Shown here: one piece after another, positions 5,513 to 5,782 of the stretch | Numbering within the stretch: the stretch's first letter is position 1 | How the letters are laid out: each line of letters starts with the position of its first letter | Source of the DNA: Holosporales bacterium | GTDB taxonomy: Bacteria > Pseudomonadota > Alphaproteobacteria > BNTO01 | Length of the DNA stretch: 5,782 nt | Direction: 5' to 3' | NCBI GenBank assembly: GCA_031257795.1 | Contig: JAIRNW010000013.1 | Span: 1-5,782, forward strand | Notes under the pieces: model-generated | What the model was told of the DNA's origin: nothing | Database searches by the model: none | Seen by the model: the letters and a program-made list of their open reading frames with translations, nothing else | Program-made: the position numbers and the translations under genes

Positions 5513-5782
5513 AAACTTTCGGTTGACGGAATATATTATGTTTCTATTTATTCAATACTTATTTTTAATATCTTTTTTTGTGGGTTAGTAATATTGACTC
5601 GCATTGTATAAATATAACACAATTAAGTATTCGATTTTAGCTTTCCAGACTTTCCACTTAACACCCAACGCATCTTTACCCCACCGACAAAAACTGTAGA
5701 ATGCGATCAGTCGTTATCTTAAAAAAAGCTATAAATTGTGCGTATTTCCTCAGGTAGCATCGTTCAAGTTTCCACTAAAATT
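5513..5782. other. AT-rich non-coding tail of the window
   Basis: No ORF with family likeness or convincing ribosome binding site is seen here. It contains T-rich tracts (for example near 5570-5579) and isolated promoter-like words such as TTGACT (5594-5599) and TATAAC (5613-5618), spaced only 13 bases apart and therefore not credible together. It is probably an intergenic region before the next gene to the right. Confidence 0.5.

Noticed and set aside
5346..5588. 80-aa plus-strand ORF after nrdD
   Set aside because: It overlaps repeat B and the hairpins, has no ribosome binding site, and has no recognisable protein features.
5594..5618. TTGACT/TATAAC promoter in the right-hand gap
   Set aside because: The spacing is 13 bases, too short for a sigma70 promoter, and no gene follows within the window.

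Overview
The window looks like a piece of an alphaproteobacterial genome, most likely from Rickettsiales or a related obligate intracellular lineage, but this is inference. The hints are: an alphaproteobacterial-style type I methionine aminopeptidase; a secreted beta-barrel surface protein resembling Anaplasmataceae antigens; an Rpn-family nuclease tail; long non-coding gaps; and short palindromic repeats of the kind known from Rickettsia. I cannot name the genus from sequence alone.

Layout from left to right. At 1-240 (+) is the C-terminal tail of an Rpn-like PD-(D/E)XK nuclease/transposase, cut by the window edge. It converges on map (283-1032, -). The map 5' side carries a 111-bp palindromic element (copy A, 1066-1176) and a strong hairpin (1221-1251). 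Next is an outer-membrane protein gene with a clear signal peptide and Shine-Dalgarno (1300-2223, -). A 623-bp divergent gap (2224-2846) follows, holding candidate promoters and one doubtful small secreted-type ORF (2525-2692, +). The main gene is nrdD (2847-5288, +), an 813-residue class III (anaerobic, glycyl-radical) ribonucleotide reductase with an ATP cone, zinc site and glycyl-radical motif. A second palindromic element (copy B, 5302-5419) begins 13 bases after the nrdD stop, followed by consecutive stem-loops up to about 5507. The last 270 bases are AT-rich with no gene I can support.

The genes do not form an obvious pathway: map acts on nascent proteins, the OMP on the cell surface, and NrdD on dNTP supply without oxygen. 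No nrdG activase is visible beside nrdD. The most unusual signal is the pair of related palindromic elements. They share terminal inverted repeats, interior blocks at matching offsets, and a minus-strand peptide motif TNPQ-[T/I]-F. Copy A sits in an open frame continuous with the start of map and is bracketed by imperfect direct repeats 147 bp apart, resembling an in-frame insertion near the gene start.
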